DNA of 5,456 nt from Oscillibacter sp. (GTDB lineage: Bacteria > Bacillota > Clostridia > Oscillospirales > Oscillospiraceae). The first letter of the stretch is position 1, and the number at the start of each line of letters is the position of its first letter. Where the stretch lies: NCBI GenBank assembly GCA_024404295.1, contig JAKSQE010000092.1, positions 1-5,456 of the forward strand, read 5' to 3'. A program made the translations under genes and the position numbers. Below are positions 1 to 5,456 of this stretch, in pieces. The notes under the pieces are model-generated. The model had not been told where the DNA came from. It did not search any database and saw nothing but the letters and a program-made list of their open reading frames with translations.

Positions 1-2
1 AG

Positions 3-59
3 GTGCGTATCCCCATCAGCGAGCTGAAGGCTTATCTGACTGAGAAGCTGGCTTATTGA
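3..59 (+). CDS. C-terminal fragment of a plus-strand gene, possibly a small DNA-binding protein
   Basis: The frame beginning at base 3 is open from the window edge and ends at TGA (57-59), giving the tail VRIPISELKAYLTEKLAY. It is followed 28 bases later by a hairpin terminator, which supports a genuine gene end. The pattern 'RIP-x-S-x-L-x-x-[YW]-L' is reminiscent of the end of excisionase/helix-turn-helix (HTH_17-like) domains, where an 'R(I/V)pk..L..wl' strand and helix close the fold. With only 18 residues visible this family suggestion is a guess. The gene would be convergent with the minus-strand block to its right. The rest lies outside the window. Confidence 0.5.
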   Translation: MRIPISELKAYLTEKLAY

Positions 60-87
60 TTTCCTGAAAAACCGATCAGACGATCGA

Positions 88-121
88 AAAAAGGACGCTG
101 TTATTTTACAGCGTCCTTTTT
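88..121. terminator. Bidirectional intrinsic terminator shared by convergent genes
   Basis: Arms GGACGCTG (93-100) and CAGCGTCC (109-116) are perfectly complementary, with an extra T-A pair (101/108) and a 6-base loop. The plus strand has a T-run at 117-121 and the minus strand has a T-run from the A-stretch 87-92. The hairpin can therefore stop the plus-strand gene ending at 59 and the minus-strand vanZ-like gene. The last vanZ codons (Asp-Ala-Val-Lys) and its TAA (103-101) lie inside the hairpin, so the coding end and the terminator are fused with no spacer. Confidence 0.9.
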
Positions 122-814
122 ACTATATTTTAGGAAGAAACAGAGCATATATGCTACGGTAATGAGCCAATAAAGCTGAGAAATAACAAAACAAAACTGA
201 TGCAAGACCAGAGAAACAGAGGGTAAAACCGTTTCGGGAGGGATGCCGGATTCCAAAAGTGTTTGGGCATCGCCACAGGAATATCGCCAGACAAAGGGCG
301 GATAGCGCAGCGCATCGGGGAAGAGAGGCGGTAATAGCATCAAAATGAGGCCGCTGCCTAAGACCACCCATGCGACCCATCGCGGTTTTCTGTGCTTTGC
401 AGCAGTTATTAAATAAATTAGCAGCAAACCAAGAAGCACACCACAAAGATCCACCAAAGTGTCTCGCACTTCACCGCTTCGACCCGGTACAAAAGTTTGG
501 TGGTATTCATCCAATGCTGCCAGCAGAAAACAGAGGGTGGGAGTGACGATCCAACGCCATGGTTTCCATTGCCGCAGCGCAAAGAATACCAACAGGCATA
601 GGATCAGATAAAGCGTCATGTGAGCAGCCTTGCGGATAAAGAAACTGAGCATTTCGATGGATGTGACTTGAACCAGTTCTTCCGCATTCCGAAAAAGGGG
701 ACAAAGAATGGAAAGTGTCTTGAAAATCAAGCCGCTGGATTGTCCGCCGGAGATCTCTGCGTTCTGGGCAGAGAAATAAAAAATTAAGCCATACCAGAAA
801 CCTGCGGGAATCAT
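101..814 (-). CDS. VanZ-family integral membrane protein
   Basis: This is a 237-residue, strongly hydrophobic protein with the VanZ domain signatures in order. Membrane segment 1 (about 4-15) runs into FSAQNAE (14-20), matching the family's 'F.fSaqp...S' element. RKAAHMTLY (61-69) matches the 'RK.aHf.eY' element at the start of segment 2. DEYHQTFVPGR (102-112), RDTLVD (117-122) and a Gly-rich segment (124-136) match the 'DE..Q.fvpgR...D...N..G' core. Two further hydrophobic stretches follow (about 146-165 and 200-228), so it is longer than a minimal VanZ domain of about 130-150 residues. VanZ of Enterococcus gives low-level teicoplanin resistance by an unresolved mechanism; most chromosomal homologues have no assigned role, so resistance should not be assumed. 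It is the last gene of the presumed operon, 57 bases after the DUF6881-like gene, and ends inside a terminator. The start is uncertain: ATG at 814 is preceded by a pyrimidine-rich stretch and 18 A residues with no Shine-Dalgarno sequence, and the frame stays open back to the upstream TAA (874-872). A true start farther upstream would add a poly-lysine segment. Confidence 0.88.
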   Translation of the reverse strand: MIPAGFWYGLIFYFSAQNAEISGGQSSGLIFKTLSILCPLFRNAEELVQVTSIEMLSFFIRKAAHMTLYLILCLLVFFALRQWKPWRWIVTPTLCFLLAALDEYHQTFVPGRSGEVRDTLVDLCGVLLGLLLIYLITAAKHRKPRWVAWVVLGSGLILMLLPPLFPDALRYPPFVWRYSCGDAQTLLESGIPPETVLPSVSLVLHQFCFVISQLYWLITVAYMLCFFLKYSKKDAVK

Positions 815-825
815 GGAAAAAGGAA

Positions 826-843
826 TTTTTTTTTTTTTTTTTT
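826..843. repeat. 18-base A/T homopolymer directly ahead of the VanZ-family gene
   Basis: The plus strand carries 18 consecutive T, which read as 18 consecutive A in the direction of transcription, ending 11 bases before the annotated vanZ ATG (814). In the vanZ frame it encodes AAA codons (Lys) followed by Ile-Pro-Phe-Ser and then the Met. Runs of this length are prone to replication slippage, RNA polymerase slippage and sequencing or assembly error, so the exact count should be treated as provisional. Confidence 0.9.
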
Positions 844-871
844 GTGTTCCAACCGATTTACTTTGCAGTTG

Positions 872-1177
872 TTAATAAAACAGGTTCATAAAGCCATCCG
901 GTGTTTCCTGTGCCTGTCCCCATACCTCGATAAACAGGCTGCGAGGAATGGTGACGGCCTCCACCTCACCGGGCTTGTTCCACGGTTTTAGATCAGAAGG
1001 GAAAGGCTCAGGGTTCAAAACTTCTTCATGACCACGGTCACCGCCGTAGGCAAAACACATACCGTTGGTGAAAAACTCCACCCGACGGGTTTCCATACGA
1101 TTGCTGTCTACTTCGGAATAGACATAGTTGGGTTCGTCATCGTCGTGAACGAGATAGGTCAGCAGTACATAGTCCAT
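872..1177 (-). CDS. DUF6881-like small hypothetical protein
   Basis: This is a 101-residue acidic protein with no signal peptide or membrane segment, so probably cytoplasmic. Residues 11-39 (HDDDEPNYVYSEVD, then RRVEFFTNG) fit the pattern I recall for DUF6881 proteins: 'HD.pdeP...YSE.D..r.e.RkVe.f.dG'. That pattern is followed by an acidic middle and a C-terminal strand-helix region, here VTIPRSLFIEVW (75-86). The size suits a single-domain member. The family has no established biochemical function; some relatives sit beside toxin or effector genes, but nothing here shows such a role. The start at 1177 is well supported by AGGAGG seven bases upstream, placed inside the end of alaX; the first 19 bases overlap alaX in another frame, so the two are probably translationally coupled. 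The family assignment is from memory of the pattern and is moderate. Confidence 0.75.
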   Translation of the reverse strand: MDYVLLTYLVHDDDEPNYVYSEVDSNRMETRRVEFFTNGMCFAYGGDRGHEEVLNPEPFPSDLKPWNKPGEVEAVTIPRSLFIEVWGQAQETPDGFMNLFY

Positions 1178-2331
1178 ACGGATTCCTCCTGAAAGAAGTT
1201 TTCAATGTCGCAACGATTGCAGGTCACACTGCCCTGGGCAAAGCCGCCCTTTCCACCGCCCCGCCCATGTAAGGCGGTATTCATGGCCTTTACCAGCGGA
1301 GCAATATTCTGACCGTCGGCACGAACCAGAGCATAGTTAAATTTGCCGTCCACGCCGGAGAAAACCACAGACAGTCCGCCACAGACTTTGCCCACGGCAT
1401 CGGACAGCTTGCGCAGACTGTCCGGCTTCATTGTGGGCTGGAACAGCAGAACATTGCCCTTTCCGGACTGCTGAGCAGCAATGGCAGCGAAAACGGATTC
1501 TTCCAGTTCGGCAATACGGATTTTGGCGGACTGTAATTCTTCACTCAGTTTTTCCACACCGGTGAAAATTTCCGTGGGTTTTACACTCAGCTTCTGGCCC
1601 ACGGTTTTGGCTTCGCTCCAAACGGCAGAGAGATAATCGAAGGCCCGTTTGCCTGCCAGCATTTCAATGCGAATGCCGTCCCGGAATTTCTGGACAGACA
1701 GGAACTTCACCAGTCCAACCTGACCGCTGCGCTCCACATGGGTGCCGCAGCAGGCGCAGCAGTCGGCACCGGGGAACTTGACAATGCGAACATCGCCCTC
1801 CAGAGCTTTCTTGCTGCGGTATTCCACCGCGTCCAGTTCAGCCCCGCGATAGAAGTGGATGTCGATGGGGTGATTTTCATAAATATATTGGTTGGCTGCT
1901 GCCTCAATTTCCAACAGTTCCTCCCAGGTGGCCTCACAGTTGAAGTCGATAGTGACCACATCTGTGCCCATATGGAACCCGACATTATCGCAGTGCCAAC
2001 GCTCACAAATCAGGCCGGAGCAGATATGTTCGCCGGAGTGCTGCTGCATGTGGTCGAAACGAGAAACCCAATCAATCGTCCCCTCCACAGAACTGCCAAC
2101 TGCCAGTGCATTGTCGCAAATGTGGGTGATGATACCGCCTTTTTCGTGGACTTCCAGGACATTGACCCCGCCCAGCACACCGGTGTCAGTGGGTTGACCG
2201 CCGCCCTCGGGATAAAAAGCGGTCTGGTCTAAGACAATGGTAAAACCCTTGTTGCCCGTCTCACAGGAGACCACGGTGGCGGTAAAAGTTTTCATAAAGG
2301 GGTCTTCGTAATATAGTTTTCTCGTTTCCAT
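1159..2331 (-). CDS. alaX: Long-form AlaX-type alanyl-tRNA editing hydrolase with DHHA1 domain
   Basis: This 390-residue protein is a free-standing relative of the AlaRS editing domain, which hydrolyses Ser-tRNA(Ala) or Gly-tRNA(Ala) in the cytoplasm. The N-terminal beta-barrel carries the hallmark FYPEGGGQPTDTG (39-51). The zinc site is complete: HSGEH (98-102) supplies the HxxxH pair, and CCGTH (194-198), within a Cys-rich CCACC context, supplies the CxxxH pair. After a helical, probably coiled-coil linker (about 240-285), a DHHA1-type domain follows (about 290-380) with the Gly-rich signature HGRGGGKGGFAQG (355-367). There are no catalytic aminoacylation motifs, and at about 390 residues it fits the AlaX-L class rather than short AlaX-S. 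The start at ATG 2331 is favoured by an AAAGGAA Shine-Dalgarno nine bases upstream; the next Met (residue 13) has a poorer site. It begins 18 bases after the nagZ-like stop and its 3' end overlaps the next gene, so it sits mid-operon. Whether it prefers Ser or Gly cannot be read from the sequence. Confidence 0.93.
   Translation of the reverse strand: METRKLYYEDPFMKTFTATVVSCETGNKGFTIVLDQTAFYPEGGGQPTDTGVLGGVNVLEVHEKGGIITHICDNALAVGSSVEGTIDWVSRFDHMQQHSGEHICSGLICERWHCDNVGFHMGTDVVTIDFNCEATWEELLEIEAAANQYIYENHPIDIHFYRGAELDAVEYRSKKALEGDVRIVKFPGADCCACCGTHVERSGQVGLVKFLSVQKFRDGIRIEMLAGKRAFDYLSAVWSEAKTVGQKLSVKPTEIFTGVEKLSEELQSAKIRIAELEESVFAAIAAQQSGKGNVLLFQPTMKPDSLRKLSDAVGKVCGGLSVVFSGVDGKFNYALVRADGQNIAPLVKAMNTALHGRGGGKGGFAQGSVTCNRCDIENFFQEESVWTMYC
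1185..1190 (-). promoter_or_regulatory. Shine-Dalgarno site of the DUF6881-like gene, inside alaX
   Basis: AGGAGG on the minus strand lies seven bases before ATG 1177 and inside the last codons of the alaX-like gene. It fixes the start of the small gene and makes the 19-base overlap a real arrangement rather than an annotation artefact. Confidence 0.88.
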
Positions 2332-2349
2332 GTGGAAAAATTCCTTTCC

Positions 2350-3555
2350 TTATAGCAAATGCAGCCGTTGCTTTCCGGTTAATACACGGCGACAGGCGTT
2401 GTTAATGATATCTTCGGAGAGTGTGCCGTTTTCCACAGCGTCCAGAATGGTGGAAATCTGCTGTTCAAAGTCTGTGGTAACAATCATATCGTTTCCGGCT
2501 TGCAGGGCGAGTACGGCAATGTTCCCCTCTTTGGCGTAGGATTGTACGGCTCCCATATTCAAATCGTCGGTCAAAATGATTCCATCAAAGCCCAAATGCG
2601 AACGGAGCTGAACGTGCCACGCAGGGGAGAGGGATGCGGGGTAAGCTTCGTCCAGACAGGTGACGATATTATGGCTCACCAGTACAAAGGGTGCGCCGGC
2701 ATCAATACCGGAAAGGAAAGGCAGATAGTCCTCTGCGGTAAATTGTTCATAAGGCCGTGTATCCATAGCAATGCCGGTATGGGTATCAACATTGCTACCG
2801 TATCCGGGAAAATGCTTCAGTACGCTGCCCACTCCTGCGCTGCCCATTGCAGTTACAACCTGCGAAATGTAGTCTGCTGTGGCGGCGGCATCCTGACCAA
2901 AGGAGCGGTCGTAGATAAAGTCGGTGGAATGCGTAGAAATGTCGCAGACCGGTGCAAAGTTGACGTTCACACCGTAGGATAGAAGCTGTTCGTTGAAAGA
3001 AGTGGTTTTTATCAGTAGTCCCTCCAGGCCTTCCGTTTGATACAGGGTTTGAGGAGAGGGAAACTTGCTTTCAAACAGGTTGGGATTTCGGCTGGCACGG
3101 GTTACCGTGCCGCCCTCTTCATCGGAACCGATAAACAGGGAAATGCCTGTGTCGTCCTGTGCTGCGGTTTGCAGGGAAGAGATTTTTTCTGCAAAGGTTT
3201 CTGCAGTCAGCCAGTTGCCGGATATGTCTTGATAATCTCGGGTAAAAAGCAAAATACCGCCTAAATGGTATTGTGTGACGGCACTTGGCGCATCCGTGGC
3301 AGGGCAGGCAGCAAAAAACAGCTGCCCCACTTTTTCCTCCAATGTCAGATGCTTCAGCGCATCTTCCACTTCCTGAGCAAGCCGTGTTTCCTCTGCCTGT
3401 CGTTCTAATTCTGCCATCTCTTCGGGTGACAGGGCGGGTACAACTTCCTCCGCTTCCTCCGTCGGCGGTTCCGCAACGGATGAACCATCAGAACTTTTTG
3501 TACATCCGGAGATCAGCAGCAAAAAACAGAGCATCATAATAAGATATTTTTTCAT
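2350..3555 (-). CDS. nagZ: Lipoprotein beta-N-acetylhexosaminidase, glycoside hydrolase family 3 (NagZ type)
   Basis: This is a 401-residue protein. A signal peptide (MKKY plus hydrophobic residues 5-16) ends in a lipobox ISGC with the lipidated Cys at 18, so it should be anchored on the outer face of the membrane. An acidic, Ser/Glu-rich linker (19-65) follows. The GH3 TIM barrel runs from about 68 to 395: GQLFF (77-81), GGILLF (99-104), SDEEGGTVTR (144-153), NFAPVCDI (199-206), then KHFPGYG (247-253) with DTH (257-259), the mobile-loop Asp-His pair that acts as general acid/base in NagZ enzymes. TDDLNMGA (329-336) holds the probable nucleophile Asp330. NagZ enzymes remove N-acetylglucosamine from muropeptides or GlcNAc-MurNAc fragments in cell-wall turnover and recycling. 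Gram-negative NagZ is cytosolic; Gram-positive lipoprotein or secreted forms act outside the membrane, as predicted here. It lacks the second GH3 C-terminal domain of longer family members. The start is firm: AAAGGAGGT lies five bases ahead of ATG 3555, and a promoter lies immediately upstream. It is the first gene of the presumed four-gene operon. All key residues are present. Confidence 0.93.
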   Translation of the reverse strand: MKKYLIMMLCFLLLISGCTKSSDGSSVAEPPTEEAEEVVPALSPEEMAELERQAEETRLAQEVEDALKHLTLEEKVGQLFFAACPATDAPSAVTQYHLGGILLFTRDYQDISGNWLTAETFAEKISSLQTAAQDDTGISLFIGSDEEGGTVTRASRNPNLFESKFPSPQTLYQTEGLEGLLIKTTSFNEQLLSYGVNVNFAPVCDISTHSTDFIYDRSFGQDAAATADYISQVVTAMGSAGVGSVLKHFPGYGSNVDTHTGIAMDTRPYEQFTAEDYLPFLSGIDAGAPFVLVSHNIVTCLDEAYPASLSPAWHVQLRSHLGFDGIILTDDLNMGAVQSYAKEGNIAVLALQAGNDMIVTTDFEQQISTILDAVENGTLSEDIINNACRRVLTGKQRLHLL

Positions 3556-3560
3556 CTGCT

Positions 3561-3568
3561 ACCTCCTT
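3561..3568 (-). promoter_or_regulatory. Strong Shine-Dalgarno site of the nagZ-like gene
   Basis: AAGGAGGT on the minus strand lies five bases before ATG 3555. It is close to perfectly complementary to the 16S rRNA tail and fixes the start so that the lipoprotein signal begins at MKKY. Confidence 0.9.
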
Positions 3569-3582
3569 TGTTTGTTGACAAT

Positions 3583-3611
3583 ATTATATCATACGGGATC
3601 CTTTGCCGCAA
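3583..3611 (-). promoter_or_regulatory. Probable sigma-A promoter of the nagZ-alaX-DUF6881-vanZ operon
   Basis: On the minus strand a perfect -10 TATAAT (3588-3583) lies 17 bases downstream of TTGCGG (3611-3606), a partial match to the TTGACA -35. Transcription would begin near 3576, leaving a leader of about 20 bases that is mostly ribosome binding site. There is no room for a riboswitch or attenuator. The -35 lies only five bases past the end of the aspS terminator stem. I see no clear operator palindrome. Confidence 0.75.
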
Positions 3612-3616
3612 GAAAG

Positions 3617-3644
3617 AAGGCGCATTGCCGAAGCAATGCGCCTT
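3617..3644 (-). terminator. Intrinsic terminator of aspS with a UUCG tetraloop
   Basis: Arms 3617-3628 and 3633-3644 form a perfect 12-base-pair stem (AAGGCGCATTGC with its complement). Read on the minus strand the loop is TTCG closed by a C-G pair, the exceptionally stable cUUCGg tetraloop. A T-rich but interrupted tail (CTTTCTT) follows. It begins 18 bases after the aspS stop codon. The plus-strand side lacks a T-run, so the direction is clear. Confidence 0.88.
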
Positions 3645-3662
3645 AGAGAGACGGAATAGATG

Positions 3663-5426
3663 TTAATCTTCCACGTTGACGATAGCGATGTGCAGCTCGT
3701 CCAGCTGAGCCTGGGTGACAGTGGAGGGAGCATCCATCATGACGTCCTGAGCATTTTTGTTCATGGGGAAGGGAATAATCTCACGAATGGACTCCTCACC
3801 GGCCAGCAGCATGACCATGCGGTCAACGCCGGGGGCAATACCTGCATGGGGGGGAGCACCATAGGTGAACGCATTATACATAGCGGGGAACTTGGCTTTC
3901 ACGTCGTCCTCGCCCAAACGCACCAGTTCAAAAGCCTTGATCATGATCTCGGGATCGTGGTTACGAACAGCACCGGAGGAGAGCTCAATGCCGTTGCAGA
4001 CCAGATCATACTGGTCGGCCATGATGGACAGGGGATCTACTTCGCCGCGCTCGGCCTTTTCCAGCATTTCCAGACCGCCCTTGGGCATAGAGAACGGATT
4101 GTGGCAGAATTCCAGCTCGCCGGACTCATCGCCGATCTCATACATGGGGAAGTCTACGATCCAGCAGAACTCATAGCGCTCCTTGTCCATGTGGCCCTCG
4201 CAGGCGGCACCAAAGGTCTTGATCATGACGCCAACGGACTTGGTGGCGCTTTCACCGGCGGCGACCACCACCAGCGTGTTGGGAGCCAGATTCAGCAGTT
4301 TTGCAGCCTCATCCTTGTTGACAAACTTGGCGATACCGCCGGCCAGCTCGCCCTTCTCGTCCACCTTGAACCAGTAACCCTTGGAGCCGGACTGCACTTC
4401 GCAGTCGGTCAGCAGCTTTTCAACCTGCTTGCGGGTCAGGGTGCAGTTGGAGATGGCAACGGCCTTAACGGTCTGGCCCTTCAGCACTTCAAACTCACTC
4501 TCAGCAAACAGGGAGGAGATGTTGGTGGCAGTCAGGTCGATACGCAGATCGGGCTTATCGGAGCCGTAGGTCTCCAGAGCATCGAGATAAGCGATACGGC
4601 GGAAAGGAGCCTCGGATGCAATGTCATAGGTGCCGAACTTGGCGAAGATGGGAGGCAAAACGTCCTCGCAAACGGAGAACACATCCTCCTGAGAGGCGAA
4701 AGCCATCTCCATGTCCAGCTGATAGAACTCGCCGGGAGAGCGGTCGCCACGAGCATCCTCATCGCGGAAGCAGGGAGCGATCTGGAAGTAACGGTCAAAG
4801 CCGGAGGTCATCAGCAGCTGCTTGAACTGCTGGGGAGCCTGAGGCAGAGCATAGAACTTGCCGGGGTGCTTACGAGCGGGCACCAGGTAGTCACGTGCAC
4901 CTTCGGGAGAAGAAGCGGTCAGGATGGGGGTGGTGATCTCCAGGAAGTCATGCTCCATCATGGCTTTGCGCAGGGCAGCCACCACCTGGCAGCGCAGGAT
5001 GATGTTCTTCTTCACATCGGGGTTGCGCAGATCCAGATAGCGATACTTCAGACGCTGCAACTCGTCGGCTTCGCGGCTGCGGTTGATCTGGAAGGGCAAC
5101 TCGTTGTGAATGCACTTGCCCAGAACCTCTACCTTGCTGGGGACGATCTCGATGTCGCCGGTGGCCATCTTGTTGGTCTTGCTGTCACGCTCACGGACAA
5201 CGCCTTCCACGGAAATGGTGGACTCCTTGGTGATGGCCTTGAAAGTGGAGACCATCTCCTCGGTCTCGGCAACTACCTGCGTGGTGCCGTAGAAATCACG
5301 AACGACCACGAAAGCCAGAGCGGAGGAAACCTCACGGACATTCTCCATCCAACCGGAGATCTTGACGGACTTGCCGGCATCGGCCAGACGCAGCTCGCCG
5401 CAGTTATGAGTACGATTTTGCATCAT
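3663..5426 (-). CDS. aspS: Aspartyl-tRNA synthetase, bacterial type
   Basis: This 587-residue protein is of usual bacterial AspRS length. It charges tRNA(Asp) with aspartate in the cytoplasm. Domain order: an OB-fold anticodon-binding domain (about 5-105, with SGWMENVRE at 24-32 and VVRDFYG at 41-47); class II motif 1 near FLEITTPIL (161-169); motif 2 CFRDEDARGDRSPGEF (219-234) with the Arg that contacts ATP; the bacterial GAD insertion (about 290-410); and motif 3 GIAPGVDRMVMLL (529-541). QAPQQFKQ (196-203) is the 'Q.PQ.fKQ' active-site element and DFPMYE (425-430) lies in the rebuilt catalytic core. The start is placed at the first of two adjacent ATGs (5426), nine bases after AAAGGA (5441-5436). 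The gene is separated from the next unit by its own terminator. In many Firmicutes hisS precedes aspS, but only 30 bases upstream are visible, so neither that nor the promoter can be judged. No key motif is missing. The frame opposite aspS is also open along its whole length, but that is a by-product of codon usage. Confidence 0.98.
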   Translation of the reverse strand: MMQNRTHNCGELRLADAGKSVKISGWMENVREVSSALAFVVVRDFYGTTQVVAETEEMVSTFKAITKESTISVEGVVRERDSKTNKMATGDIEIVPSKVEVLGKCIHNELPFQINRSREADELQRLKYRYLDLRNPDVKKNIILRCQVVAALRKAMMEHDFLEITTPILTASSPEGARDYLVPARKHPGKFYALPQAPQQFKQLLMTSGFDRYFQIAPCFRDEDARGDRSPGEFYQLDMEMAFASQEDVFSVCEDVLPPIFAKFGTYDIASEAPFRRIAYLDALETYGSDKPDLRIDLTATNISSLFAESEFEVLKGQTVKAVAISNCTLTRKQVEKLLTDCEVQSGSKGYWFKVDEKGELAGGIAKFVNKDEAAKLLNLAPNTLVVVAAGESATKSVGVMIKTFGAACEGHMDKERYEFCWIVDFPMYEIGDESGELEFCHNPFSMPKGGLEMLEKAERGEVDPLSIMADQYDLVCNGIELSSGAVRNHDPEIMIKAFELVRLGEDDVKAKFPAMYNAFTYGAPPHAGIAPGVDRMVMLLAGEESIREIIPFPMNKNAQDVMMDAPSTVTQAQLDELHIAIVNVED

Positions 5427-5435
5427 GTTTGATTG

Positions 5436-5441
5436 TCCTTT
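5436..5441 (-). promoter_or_regulatory. Shine-Dalgarno site of aspS
   Basis: AAAGGA on the minus strand lies nine bases before the first of two tandem ATG codons (5426, 5423). It would be 12 bases from the second, so the first is preferred and the protein begins Met-Met-Gln-Asn. Confidence 0.65.
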
Positions 5442-5456
5442 CTGTATTTTTGATTG

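Noticed and set aside
872..1177. DUF6881-like protein plus VanZ as a toxin-immunity or antibiotic-resistance module
   Set aside because: No toxin gene, resistance operon partners (vanA/H/X-like) or mobile-element signatures are present. The names alone do not support such a system.
1738..2232. 164-codon plus-strand frame opposite alaX
   Set aside because: It is a shadow of the AlaX coding sequence. The opposite strand carries all zinc-site and DHHA1 motifs, and the plus frame resembles no family.
2500..2982. 160-codon plus-strand frame opposite nagZ
   Set aside because: It lies antisense to conserved GH3 catalytic motifs, has no Shine-Dalgarno site and shows no domain signature.
3556..3582. 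Riboswitch or leader attenuator ahead of nagZ
   Set aside because: The predicted leader is only about 20 bases long and is filled by the ribosome binding site.
3575..3603. TTGACA on the plus strand as a possible promoter -35
   Set aside because: No matching -10 occurs at 16-18 bases and no plus-strand gene follows. The A/T-rich stretch is better explained by the minus-strand TATAAT.
3660..5432. A 590-codon plus-strand open frame opposite the whole of aspS
   Set aside because: It mirrors a highly conserved aspS gene in the complementary frame and has no ribosome binding site or recognisable domain. Long antisense openness is expected from this codon usage.

Overview
The window reads as an ordinary stretch of a Gram-positive chromosome, most likely from the Clostridia (Oscillospirales-like gut Firmicutes). 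I infer this from near-consensus AGGAGG ribosome binding sites, a lipoprotein-type secreted NagZ with the clostridial PGYG/DTH loop, a VanZ-family membrane protein, moderate GC content and tightly packed genes. The taxonomy is an inference from gene style, not a database match. I see no mobile element, CRISPR array, tRNA or rRNA.

Layout. At the left edge a plus-strand gene contributes only its last 18 or so codons (ending at 59). It converges on a minus-strand gene block, and a strong hairpin at 88-121 with A- and T-runs on either side serves as a shared, bidirectional terminator. All five intact genes are on the minus strand. In transcription order (right to left) they are aspS (aspartyl-tRNA synthetase, 5426-3663), then a UUCG-loop terminator (3617-3644) and a fresh promoter (3583-3611). 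Next comes a four-gene run: a lipoprotein NagZ-type glycoside hydrolase (3555-2350), a long AlaX-type alanyl-tRNA editing protein (2331-1159), a small DUF6881-like protein (1177-872, overlapping alaX by 19 bases) and a VanZ-family membrane protein (814-101).

How the genes may work together. aspS is a separate housekeeping unit. The nagZ-alaX-DUF6881-vanZ run has gaps of 18, -19 and 57 bases and one recognisable promoter, so it is probably one operon. Two members act at the envelope (NagZ on muropeptide GlcNAc, VanZ in the membrane) and one clears mischarged tRNA(Ala). A link between them is possible but unproven.

The oddest signal is an uninterrupted run of 18 A residues (minus strand) just before the annotated vanZ start. 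It lies in an open frame with vanZ and would encode a poly-lysine stretch directly ahead of the first membrane segment, while the ATG itself has no ribosome binding site. This makes the vanZ start uncertain and leaves length-variable expression possible. I did not find a convincing novel system.
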